In this document: positions 1 to 12,600 of the stretch, piece after piece
Layout: each line of letters starts with the position of its first letter
How positions within the stretch are numbered: position 1 is the first letter of the stretch
From: Cylicocyclus nassatus
Lineage: Eukaryota; Nematoda; Chromadorea; Rhabditida; Strongylidae
Reading direction: 5' to 3'
DNA: 64,000 bases
Assembly: GCA_958299035.1 (NCBI GenBank)
Contig: CATQJL010000316.1
Location: forward strand, 14,292,347-14,356,346
Notes under the pieces: model-generated
Database searches by the model: none
Seen by the model: the letters and a program-made list of their open reading frames with translations, nothing else
Told to the model about the DNA's origin: nothing
Program-made: the position numbers and the translations under genes

Positions 1-2018
1 CCTTTTTTGATCCAAAAAAACTTCTTTTGTTTGCAAATATCCACATAGTTAAGATTAGCTGAAAATATTAGGTTGAAACAATCTGCGTAAATGAAATAAG
101 ATTCAGTAACGTCTGGGGTCCTTTACCAAAGACCATAATTTTGACTGCTAATCGAAAAATTTGTGCTTTATTTGCTATGCTTTGTTCAGCTTTTAAATTC
201 AACCAAATGATCTGCCATTCGTGATGGAAAATGTGAGTGTTTTGCTTTTTTTTCGAGGACAAAAAATATGTGCTGACTCCATGTAAGGCGATAAACACTG
301 CATGACAACGTTTAACTTTGATGTTGTGATAACGATAACATTATATCCGTCAACCCTTATAAAAACTCTGTAGTTGAAGCATTAAAAAAGCACGTAGCTC
401 TTACTCGTCCACAGTCACGTTCGTGAAGCATAATGTAATTGTCACATAAAAAAATTTTTTGGTACAATTCGTCTAGTAACCTATTTTTGTGGCACGTATT
501 CTATTGAATACTTCGCTGCAACGCATGTCTATGATCAACATTTTAAAATTCATCAGATTTACTTTTTCAACCTCAAACAGTTACGGTACGAGGAGCATAC
601 TCAGATAAAAGTCGAAAACACCTTTTTCATACATTAGCAATGTTGTTACCGTCTTCTTCTAATCAGTCTGTACAGAAGAATTAAAGGCATCATGTGAAAC
701 ACTATACAAACACTGCAATAAAAATTTTCTCGTAAAGATAATACATTGAGGAGTCAGAAATCTAATTGTCATTCCTATCTTGTGAGTACAATATTTTGCT
801 GTGCCATACTGCTTATCAAAAGCTCATAAATGGTGATTACGTCAAAAAATTCATATAAAAAATTCATATAAAAAATGCAGAAAAAAGTTTGATAGACTCT
901 TTTGACAATGACTTTCACGGCACTGAGCTTGTGAAAATGCCTTTTGGAATGAGAGGGAAGTACGCAATTTTTGGCGTTTGGCTACAGCTCTGTCTACATG
1001 AAATTAAAGGATAATTCTTAGTTGACGATTTGAATTGGCAATTTTTCATGCGATTCTAAGCCTTGCTCGTGTGTTTATATCTAATATAAAGCCGTTTAGA
1101 GGTCATATTTGTGCATCAAGAAAGGATCATGTTGTAATTAATCAAAACTCTTCTCAGTTTTAATTTGTTTATAAGTACTGACCAATTCGCAACTAGAGCG
1201 TCTGGCAGGCTTTTGCATCTGCAAAATTTTGCAAAAAGTGCATCTAAGAAAAAGTGCAAGAAAGAGGACAGGGTAGAACTGTCTGATCAAAAAAGACGCA
1301 TCAGAGCAATAAAGTCCATTGCAGTCGATCGATAAGTTAGGAAGACGATATCACTGATCTTTTTCTATTACTGTAAATTCATTTTGAAGAAGGTTTCGGG
1401 CCAATGGGGGTCATATTTTGTCTTGGAAAGCCAAACAATCTAAAACCTCTCACACTAGGACAGTCAGAGTTGCTGACATATAAATTCGTAAATCTAATCT
1501 TCTCTTATGAATTATGCCAAATATACTGTAAGTGCAATGCCTTCAATGCCAGTAATTGTAATCAAATGATTAAGAAAGCTTAGAATTCTAAAAAGATGTG
1601 AGCGATATCAGCATGCGTTTGATCGCTGCTATACATTCCATTTAAGTCGCCTGTTTGACACAGTGCACTGATAGTTCCTCCATACTAATACAATAACAAA
1701 GAGCTCTACCCTAGTGAGAGTTTCTAGATTGCTTGACCTAGATTCCTTTCTAAGGCAAAATATGCCCCCTATAGTTGATAAGTTTGAAATTTTCTTCAAA
1801 ATAATCAGTAATTGTGAATCGCTTCAAAATATGGACATGAAGCCAGCTCCACAGCGTGGCATCACAAATTGAGCAAAAGCTTTTTGAGAAGAATGATTAA
1901 GACTTGATAGCGTGTACGAACTTTTGGAATACCCTGCATATTGTAGCATTTTCAAAAAATGCTACTAGCAACCTTGAATTCTAGCAACGTACTGTTTATA
2001 TATCGTAACAGTTAAGAG
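1..2018. other. AT-rich DNA without a recognisable gene
   Basis: I see no coding exon, RNA gene or bounded transposon here. The only long open frames are short and look like noise. A short tandem copy of 'attcatataaaa' lies near 850-872. The stretch may hold undetected 5' exons of the mucin gene downstream, because the first exon I can define there (3603) lacks a start codon. Confidence 0.5.
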
Positions 2019-3470
2019 CAGAGTCAAGCAAGGGGTGTGGCACACGATCGCTGGTTACGACCCCCCCCCCCCTGATTGCTGTCTTAATAAGACCCCCCCC
2101 CCCCTGAACTATACATCTAAGATAGCATTACCAGAGTTGAGAAAGAGGTCAGGCACAAGTATTTCGAACCCCCCCCTCCCAAGAAAGCCCTCAAACGACC
2201 CCTTCTTCCTCCTCTTAACCTCTGGACCTCAAAGTGTGACATTTTGGAGGACACCATCTTTTTCTAGAGTTTTCAGATTTCTGAGAGCTGTACGCCCGAT
2301 TTTCTGTGACTGCACTTTACAATCACACGTAATTTGACGGCTGATTTTGATCTAAATGGGCATATTGAAAGGGTCATAATTTTCTTATGGGTGGGGCGTT
2401 CGGCTCCAAATTCCCAATGTAGCAAGAAGAAGCTATGTGCTCAATACTCATACCAGCAATGGAGCGCTTTCTGGATTTTGAAGGCAAGTTAAGGAGGTGC
2501 GGTACACCCCCTTAAAAGCTGCGGCAGCCGCAGCTTTTAAGGGGGTGTGCCGCACCCCATTAACTATATCAAAAAAACATTTTTAGTTGACAGTATTTAT
2601 ATGAATCGATAGCCTAAACCTTGTAGATTCCATAGGACTGTTTGGAGCCTGATTTGTCTTCTTAGCTCTAAGTAATATTTGGTGAAAGCACAGCGATCAA
2701 AAGCGAAAATTGGGAAAAACGAGATTTTGGTTAGCTTCTAATTCCACAGTTTGCAGGTTTTCTGAAGCGGGATTCCTGAAGTGGACAAAGAAGGAGTAGT
2801 GCTTTGTCTTGAGTGCACAAACGGATAGTTAATTCACTTTTGAAACAAGGTTAACCATGTTGGAATTTGACCATTTCATTTAGGTAGCCTAGTAACTTGA
2901 ATCTTCAGAATTCGCTCACACTTTGTCTACAGGGGTTAATTGACATGCTAATTATGGATAGAGAATTTTGAAGATTCAGGATACTAGGCTACCTAAGTGA
3001 AATGGTCAAATTCCAACATGGTTAACTTTGTTTCACAGGTGAATTAGCTATCCGTTTTTGCACTCAAGACAAAGCACTACTCCTTCTTTGTCTACCTCAG
3101 GAATCCCGCTTCAGAAGACCTCCAAAGTGTGGAATTAAAAGCCAACCAAAACTCGTTTTTCCCATTTTTCGCTTTTGATCGCTGTGCTTTCACCAAATAT
3201 TACTCAGAGCTAAGAAGACGAATCAGGCTCCAAACAGTCTTATGAAATCTACAAGGTTTAGGTTATCGATTCATATAAATACTGTCCGCTAAAATTGTTC
3301 AAAATTCGCTCATACTTTGTCTACAGGGGTTATTTGACATGCTAATTATGGATAGGATACGAATATCATGTTATCACTATTATCAAATTACCCAGCTACC
3401 ACCCTCTCCCCTTTTGACTCCTCAATACGACCCCCCAGGTGTGGCGTGCCGCACCCCACGCTTGACCCTG
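2019..3470. mobile_element. Non-autonomous hAT-like foldback element with 8-bp target duplication
   Basis: The ends read CAGAGTCAAGC (left) and, inverted, CAGGGTCAAGC (right). They are flanked by a perfect 8-bp direct repeat GTTAAGAG at 2011-2018 and 3471-3478. An 8-bp duplication with CAG-type ends is characteristic of the hAT superfamily. Inside are a 73-bp palindrome (about 2493-2565) and a large inverted repeat of about 340 bp per arm (2580-2920 against 2965-3292). A 54-bp loop segment at 2908-2961 is repeated directly at 3302-3355. Poly-C runs lie near 2060-2110. No transposase is visible, so the copy is non-autonomous. It lies just upstream of the first detected exon of the mucin gene and may be intronic. 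Confidence 0.85.
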
Positions 3471-3602
3471 GTTAAGAGATATAACACAAAGTTGTAATCA
3501 ACATTTACAGCATCGTTTTTTAAACGTTTGTAAACTTCTTATGAATTTGTTGAAATTTGCTGAATTTATCATGCATTAAGCTTTCATTTATTGCACCCAC
3601 AG

Positions 3603-6600
3603 TACTCTAGGTGCTTTGCAAAAAATTGTTGAGAGGTTTACTCCAGCAGACAAAAGTAATCTGACAGTCTCATCAAAGTATTCTACAGGTAGACAGACCT
3701 TTTTTGAATCAGAAATTGAGTGTGTGGAATGAGAGACATTAACAAAATTTCACATTTTCTTTCCAGTTAAATTGCCATGGACTGGCCTGTTTCTATTTGT
3801 GGTTATATTTGGTTCGGCTCTGTCCGTAATCCTGACTGTGGCTCTCACATCAAAACAGCCAAAGAAAGGCAACGATGGTATCATTTGCACTTCTACATGT
3901 TTACATTTATTTTTTAGCTTCAACATATGTTCTTAACACTTGAACTGGTGACAGTAGTGTTCTATGCTCTACGCGTCTCTCCAATCCCTAAAAAAATCTG
4001 TTTGCTCATCTTTTTAAAAGCTGCCTATCTCAATCACCCATTTTGTAAAGCACACGTAAAAATCATTGGAGTTCCAGGCCTTGGCGCCCAAAAATATGGC
4101 GAAATCAAATTGCAGCGGTTCTTTATCTTCAGAAACTTTGTCTCATAATTTTAGGCTCTCCGAATCCAAATTCCTCATCGCAAATACCCTATGATTCAAC
4201 TGGCTTGGCAGCTGGAAGGCGGTGCTTTGTGACCTAATTACGGCTAGATATTGAGCACGCGTGCGAGGGAGACCAATCTGCGTAACGGGCGCTAGCGGTT
4301 CAAAATATCACAAAGCCCAGCCTTCCAGCCTCCAAGGCGGTCGAATCAAAGGTCATTTTGTTTTAGAAATCAGAGTGATGCATTTCTCTATGTACATGGG
4401 AGATATGGATGATGGAGAAGTGAAGGCACCACTATCACCACGCTTGCATTTGCTTTCAAGAGCTAATGGCGACGAAAAATGTAGCCTCAAAAAGGTGAGT
4501 TCAACCCAAGACAAACCTCCAGCGATTCCATGAAATCACTATAAAACCAAAGTCAAATTGCTATGATCAGAGGCTGGACAATTTAGCCTGACATTTCAGA
4601 GCACTTGATTTAGTTGGGATAGGTTTCAAAGGAAATGTAGGGAGAGACCGTGAACTTAGTTTGATGTCTTTTTGGAGTTAAAAATGACTAGTACAATGCT
4701 TTACAGAATAACGAGAACACGGAAAAAGCAATAAGCGAGATTGCCAAGAGCAAGCCAGCACAGCAATACAACTTTATACTCTATGGTGACAATGTGGAAG
4801 AAATTGGACCTTTGAAAGCTCTCGAAGCACGAAATACTGTGAAGTCCTTGAGGCCAAAGCCTCAAAATAAAGAAGGCTTCAACCAAGCTGGGTGAGTTTA
4901 GTGTCACAAAAATGACTATTACCAACTCACTCAGTAAAATCAAGCAATACTCCATAATGATCCGTTAGAACTAAAAACTCTTCTTTAAAATCAAATCGAG
5001 AGATTTTATTGCATATGAATGTGAACGATGAAAATCTCAGTCTACTGATAGTTCATAAAAGCTTATCTTCATTTCGAATTTCAGCGCCGTCACGAGATTC
5101 CTCAATAAGACTAAGGATAGAAAGAAGGACATATTGGTGCATTATGTTCCATGCAACTTCACGTACAAGTATGTTTCTTATAGTATCGGAATTGCAGCAC
5201 ATAACAGCATAGGCAGCGTCCGGTAAAATCAAGTACTTGTAAGAGCGAGTGGCCTCAACTTTGGCCTCCTAAACATTTCACACAACATTCTGAGTCTTGT
5301 TCGCAGAGAAAACTTTTGTTTCTCGACGTGCGGTCTTGATTTAAGTCCACTTACCTAAACTGAGCGGGTCTGCATACATTCCTCTGCAAAAACTGTAAGT
5401 GGCAGGTTTTTTAAACCGAAGCTGTTACACTTTCTATTTGAATTAGCGTCCGAGACTCGCTATGAAGAGCGAGCAAAAGCCTTGGCACCAGCTTTTCATT
5501 CCGATCAAAGCCAAGAATTGGGTCCTGCATGCATGAGAAGGTGCACATGCATGAAGGCCGAAAAGATATTTCTGGACGCTGCTTTCAAACATACAAGACA
5601 CTTTACTGTTGATGAGATGAGATCAATCGCAATGTCTAGATTTGTTTCAGCGCGGATGATCCCGAAATGGAAGTACTCGCTAAAATGATAACGAGCGAGA
5701 CAGGCCTGAGCAAGAAGTTTAGCCTTGTCTCAAATACTAAGAATTCAACGGATATAAGAGATGCCTTCGTAGATGCCTTCAAAGCCTTTAACATAAGTGG
5801 TGAAGAGGTGTTGAAAAAAATGGAAGATGTGTTTATTGGTTCTGACAAGGACATTGCTGAGGAAATCAAAGAAAAGGGTAAGCTGAGTTTAAAGGTATGC
5901 AGGAGGTCTACATCGACAAACAAGCAAATAGTGGAAGGTTAAAATATGCAAGAAGGAAACTTTGATTAATTTCATGAATTTCTGGTTTTGTTCATCCAAT
6001 TAGTAGTAATTACGGTTGTTTTTGAGCGTAAAGGAAAACAGCAACAGTTGAAATTTGCGCTATGAAGAAGTCCACAGGCAGCTCCAGGCAGGTCTACCAG
6101 TCGAGCTTTTACGAAGCTAATTTTCATCTAAGCTCGAGAATTCATTTCCAAAAGGTCCATTGTATCGCATCAGCGAGCGACATGCATCGCTTGCATGCAT
6201 TTGCGCGGGGCCTACGAGGTCGGTGCACTCCCGCGCAATAGTGTGCAAGCCGATGCAAGTCGTCCCTCCTGTAGCGGGAACAGGTTGGAGACGAATTTCG
6301 TGGCAGTGATGAATCATTTGTGCTAGCATCGCGTTGAACTATGGCTCCACGATTACCTTTTCACTCGAAAGCCTCTAAAAGCCAGCGTTGTCTGAGCGCT
6401 CTTTTCAGACATAGCCTTTACTTTCTTTTCACCAACGGCTAGAAGCTCGAATGGAACAAAGATTTCTTAAAGATCTTGGAAGCTTTCGATGCAGAATTTC
6501 ATCCTCTTTCTGAAGGTTATGAAACTGTTGCAACACACTCAATGAGCTTTGAGAAAATAACCAAAATTTGCGACCTATGCTTTTGAGATGGTCAAGTTTC

Positions 6601-9600
6601 ACAATTTTTCGAACTTTTATTTGAACCCTCCGTAAAAGTTCAAGGAACGTTTTTATAGGACAAACCCTACAGAATGCAAAACAATTTTTCTCTCCTTTTC
6701 ACGCTTGTCATACTTCTTTTAACAGTTTAGCTGATGCTGCCGATTTCCATACTTGAGCAGCTAAATCCTCGTAGAACACCAAAGGAAGAGCAGCTCGGGC
6801 ACTATTCGATGCACATCTTCTCCTCTTTCTATGGGTGTTTTTTGTTTCCGATTTTTTCAGTTTTGGGGGATTAAATCATCACAAGTATTTTTTTCAAAAA
6901 GTCCCAGGCTGTATCCGATCGGTTTGATATTTCGAATCCGTAAACTCTCATTTGCTTTGTGAATTTAGTGCTAACTCGTAACCATCTTGGTTGTCTCAAA
7001 TTCTGAATAATTAGGATGTTTGATGCTGTGGCTGATGTAGGCCTGCCAAAATCCAATGGTTTTGTTAAAAAATCTTCTAAAAATTACTGCGAGCTACGAA
7101 AAGGAGAAGAAAGATATACTGTATTCCAAGGTTTGCTCTATCGAATCGTAACTTGAGCTCCTTCTGAGGATTGATATAAAAGTTTCAAAAGATTTTAAAA
7201 CTTGACCGTTTCAAAAAACATGTGTCGCAGATTTTAGTAATTTTTCGAAAGCTCATTGAGAGCGCTGCAAAGATTTCATTATTGTTAGAAAGAAGATGCA
7301 ATGCTGTATCGAATGCTAGCAAAATCTCTCAGAAATCTTCCATCACATGTGGCGTCCGTTTGAAAAAGCGAAATTACTTTCGGAGTGACCTAACATAATA
7401 TTACATCGTCCCAAAAAAATGTCGCAACATGCCACCATTTCTAGATGAGCAAAAAAGTAATTTATCGATTTACCATTTGCTAGAGCAAAGCAAGCTCTAC
7501 AAGAAGAAATCTAAACATCTGTTGAAATTTTGTCGCAAGCAAACCTTGCAAAATTTGAAAAATTCCTGAATAATCGAAAAGTCGCACGTCGCGTTTTTTA
7601 GTTTGTGCCTAATTAGTTATCTCCCGAAAACTACCGATTTAGAAAGCTAAAAGTTCATAATTATACTTTTTACTTCCGGTATTCATACTACAACTTCACT
7701 TAACAGGGAAAAGAGTAGAAATGCTTAAATTTATGCCAGATGTCGTTCTTGATTTCTGGCCACGAAAAACCAAGGAACTACGTTAATGAGCGCCTGATGT
7801 AGAGATTGTAGCGTGTGCAAAAGATTTCCCTTAAGAAATCTTTTGTAAAGATACGATTTCTCCCTGTTTTCGGGAATTTAGAGTCTTCCAAAGACTTGCT
7901 TCAAATGTAAGTCTTCATTAATGCGAAATGATTCAAACTCATGTAAAGCTGTGCCTTACAATTTTCCTTTTTTCGTGTTTACCCTGCCACAATGTTGCGT
8001 GAAAACAGATAATGTGGCTTCCTGATTTTTTGCGAAACACCTCAAATGAATGTTTTATCTTTCTACTCAATGCTTATGCATCTAGCCAACACAATTTTCG
8101 AACTATTTCCGCTAAATGAATGATGAGGATACACGCTAAAAACTAAGCTTACCCTCTAAACAAATCATTATTCATTTAGCAGGAAAGCATAATAGCCAAG
8201 TTCCTGGCTTTGGGTAGAGAATTTCAGAGTTGATTAAAATTCGCATGATCTTCTTTGTGCTAAACTCATAGTTCACCCAAATTCCTGTAAGATTGAACAC
8301 ACCTCTTTCCCTTTTCCTACAATGCTTACGACGGACTCAACGTTTAGCACATGCTGTTAAAAGTTAATGACTAAACAAAAAATAAGTGCTTTACCTACTA
8401 CAAAAAGTACGAAAAGTCTCAATGTCTATATAGAATTCGGTAGGATTGCTAATTTTTCCAAGGCCTAGCAAACTTGAACGACAACAGGTTTTGTTTGGAG
8501 AGCTGCTGTCACCTTCCAAATGTTTCAGAGCAATTCAACCGCTTTAATGATATAACATGAGGGCATAGAACAAATTCTACTTAATGTAAGAGAAAAGAAT
8601 TTGTTGAAGGAAGCTCAGATGCCCTAAACATTGAAACACAATAATATCTGCTGCATGACGAAGGCGGTTGCCCAAATAGGTTGAAGGCTGTTGCGCACGC
8701 GGCGCGCGGGCAATTGTCAGCTACGGGGCGCGCGCACGCTCCGCTGACCGAGCGTGCGCGCGCCCGGTGGTTGACAATTGTCCGCGCGCCGCGTGCGCGA
8801 CAGCCTTCAACCTAGTTGGGCAACCGCCTTCGTCATGCAGCAGATATCAAAAAATATTACCAAGTTCTATCCAAGTTTTTGAACATTACAGGGGAAAAGG
8901 AAGATACTACTACGTCAGCACCAACCACCACACAAAGAACTAGAAAAACAGTCGCAACAACAATAGCCGATACAACCGTGTCGACGGAAAGCGCCGAAAC
9001 AGATGTCAGCACTGAGAAACCACCAGTAACTGGATCAACGCAGGGCGCCGAAACACACGTTAGCACTGGCGAACCAACAGTAACTGGATCAACGCAGGGC
9101 GCCGAAACACACGTTAGCACTGGCGAACCAACAGTAACTGGATCAACGCAGGGCGCCGAAACACACGTTAGCACTGGCGAACCAACAGTAACTGGATCAA
9201 CGCAGGGCGCCGAAACACACGTTAGCACTGGCGAACCAACAGTAACTGGATCAACGCAGGGCGCCGAAACACACGTTAGCACTGGCGAACCAACAGTAAC
9301 TGGATCAACGCAGGGCGCCGAAACACACGTTAGCACTGGCGAACCAACAGTAACTGGATCAACGCAGGGCGCCGAAACACACGTTAGCACTGGCGAACCA
9401 ACAGTAACTGGATCAACGCAGGGCGCCGAAACACACGTTAGCACTGGCGAACCAACAGTAACTGGATCAACGCAGGGCGCCGAAACACACGTTAGCACTG
9501 GCGAACCAACAGTAACTGGATCAACGCAGGGCGCCGAAACACACGTTAGCACTGGCGAACCAACAGTAACTGGATCAACGCAGGGCGCCGAAACACACGT

Positions 9601-12600
9601 TAGCACTGGCGAACCAACAGTAACTGGATCAACGCAGGGCGCCGAAACACACGTTAGCACTGGCGAACCAACAGTAACTGGATCAACGCAGGGCGCCGAA
9701 ACACACGTTAGCACTGGCGAACCAACAGTAACTGGATCAACGCAGGGCGCCGAAACACACGTTAGCACTGGCGAACCAACAGTAACTGGATCAACGCAGG
9801 GCGCCGAAACACACGTTAGCACTGGCGAACCAACAGTAACTGGATCAACGCAGGGCGCCGAAACACACGTTAGCACTGGCGAACCAACAGTAACTGGATC
9901 AACGCAGGGCGCCGAAACACACGTTAGCACTGGCGAACCAACAGTAACTGGATCAACACAGGGCGCCGAAACACACGTTAGCACTGGCGAACCAACTGTA
10001 ACTGGATCAACACAGGGCGCCGAAACACACGTTAGCACTGGCGAACCAACAGTAACTGGATCAACACAGGGCGCCGAAACACACGTTAGCACTGGCGAAC
10101 CAACTGTAACTGGATCAACACAGGGCGCCGAAACACACGTTAGCACTGGCGAACCAACTGTAACTGGATCAACACAGGGCGCCGAAACACACGTTAGCAC
10201 TGGCGAACCAACAGTAACTGGATCAACGCAGGGCGCCGAAACACACGTTAGCACTGGCGAACCAACAGTAACTGGATCAACGCAGGGCGCCGAAACACAC
10301 GTTAGCACTGGCGAACCAACCGTAACTGGATCAACGCAGGGCGCCGAAACACACGTTAGCACTGGCGAACCAACCGTAACTGGATCAACGCAGGGCGCCG
10401 AAACACACGTTAGCACTGGCGAACCAACAGTAACTGGATCAACGCAGGGCGCCGAAACACACGTTAGCACTGGCGAACCAACAGTAACTGGATCAACGCA
10501 GGGCGCCGAAACACACGTTAGCACTGGCGAACCAACAGTAACTGGATCAACGCAGGGCGCCGAAACACACGTTAGCACTGGCGAACCAACAGTAACTGGA
10601 TCAACGCAGGGCGCCGAAACACACGTTAGCACTGGCGAACCAACAGTAACTGGATCAACGCAGGGCGCCGAAACACACGTTAGCACTGGTGAACCAACAG
10701 TAACTGGATCAACGCAGGGCGCCGAAACACACGTTAGCACTGGCGAACCAACAGTAACTGGATCAACGCAGGGCGCCGAAACACACGTTAGCACTGGCGA
10801 ACCAACAGTAACTGGATCAACGCAGGGCGCCGAAACACACGTTAGCACTGGCGAACCAACAGTAACTGGATCAACGCAGGGCGCCGAAACACACGTTAGC
10901 ACTGGCGAACCAACAGTAACTGGATCAACGCAGGGCGCCGAAACACACGTTAGCACTGGCGAACCAACAGTAACTGGATCAACGCAGGGCGCCGAAACAC
11001 ACGTTAGCACTGGCGAACCAACAGTAACTGGATCAACGCAGGGCGCCGAAACACACGTTAGCACTGGCGAACCAACAGTAACTGGATCAACGCAGGGCGC
11101 CGAAACACACGTTAGCACTGGCGAACCAACAGTAACTGGATCAACGCAGGGCGCCGAAACACACGTTAGCACTGGCGAACCAACAGTAACTGGATCAACG
11201 CAGGGCGCCGAAACACACGTTAGCACTGGCGAACCAACAGTAACTGGATCAACGCAGGGCGCCGAAACACACGTTAGCACTGGCGAACCAACAGTAACTG
11301 GATCAACGCAGGGCGCCGAAACACACGTTAGCACTGGCGAACCAACAGTAACTGGATCAACGCAGGGCGCCGAAACACACGTTAGCACTGGCGAACCAAC
11401 AGTAACTGGATCAACGCAGGGCGCCGAAACACACGTTAGCACTGGCGAACCAACAGTAACTGGATCAACGCAGGGCGCCGAAACACACGTTAGCACTGGC
11501 GAACCAACAGTAACTGGATCAACGCAGGGCGCCGAAACACACGTTAGCACTGGCGAACCAACAGTAACTGGATCAACGCAGGGCGCCGAAACACACGTTA
11601 GCACTGGCGAACCAACAGTAACTGGATCAACGCAGGGCGCCGAAACACACGTTAGCACTGGCGAACCAACAGTAACTGGATCAACACAGGGCGCCGAAAC
11701 ACACGTTAGCACTGGCGAACCAACTGTAACTGGATCAACACAGGGCGCCGAAACACACGTTAGCACTGGCGAACCAACAGTAACTGGATCAACACAGGGC
11801 GCCGAAACACACGTTAGCACTGGCGAACCAACTGTAACTGGATCAACACAGGGCGCCGAAACACACGTTAGCACTGGCGAACCAACTGTAACTGGATCAA
11901 CACAGGGCGCCGAAACACACGTTAGCACTGGCGAACCAACAGTAACTGGATCAACGCAGGGCGCCGAAACACACGTTAGCACTGGCGAACCAACAGTAAC
12001 TGGATCAACGCAGGGCGCCGAAACACACGTTAGCACTGGCGAACCAACCGTAACTGGATCAACGCAGGGCGCCGAAACACACGTTAGCACTGGCGAACCA
12101 ACCGTAACTGGATCAACGCAGGGCGCCGAAACACACGTTAGCACTGGCGAACCAACAGTAACTGGATCAACGCAGGGCGCCGAAACACACGTTAGCACTG
12201 GCGAACCAACAGTAACTGGATCAACGCAGGGCGCCGAAACACACGTTAGCACTGGCGAACCAACAGTAACTGGATCAACGCAGGGCGCCGAAACACACGT
12301 TAGCACTGGCGAACCAACAGTAACTGGATCAACGCAGGGCGCCGAAACACACGTTAGCACTGGCGAACCAACAGTAACTGGATCAACGCAGGGCGCCGAA
12401 ACACACGTTAGCACTGGTGAACCAACAGTAACTGGATCAACGCAGGGCGCCGAAACACACGTTAGCACTGGCGAACCAACAGTAACTGGATCAACGCAGG
12501 GCGCCGAAACACACGTTAGCACTGGCGAACCAACAGTAACTGGATCAACGCAGGGCGCCGAAACACACGTTAGCACTGGCGAACCAACAGTAACTGGATC

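Noticed and set aside
4157..4205. Possible exon after ATAATTTTAG encoding a Pro/Ser-rich peptide
   Set aside because: It runs into the MITE and has no donor of the right phase; skipping it joins 3877 to 4367 in frame.
5541..5650. Open frame continuing through 5541-5650
   Set aside because: It shifts out of frame with the strong coding block at 5651. A 110-nt intron with GT..TTTGTTTCAG ends explains it.
8816..8891. Coding sequence upstream of the mucin repeats starting at a TTG
   Set aside because: This part runs through the palindrome and has no ATG. An acceptor at 8890-8891 fits the phase of the exon ending at 5877.
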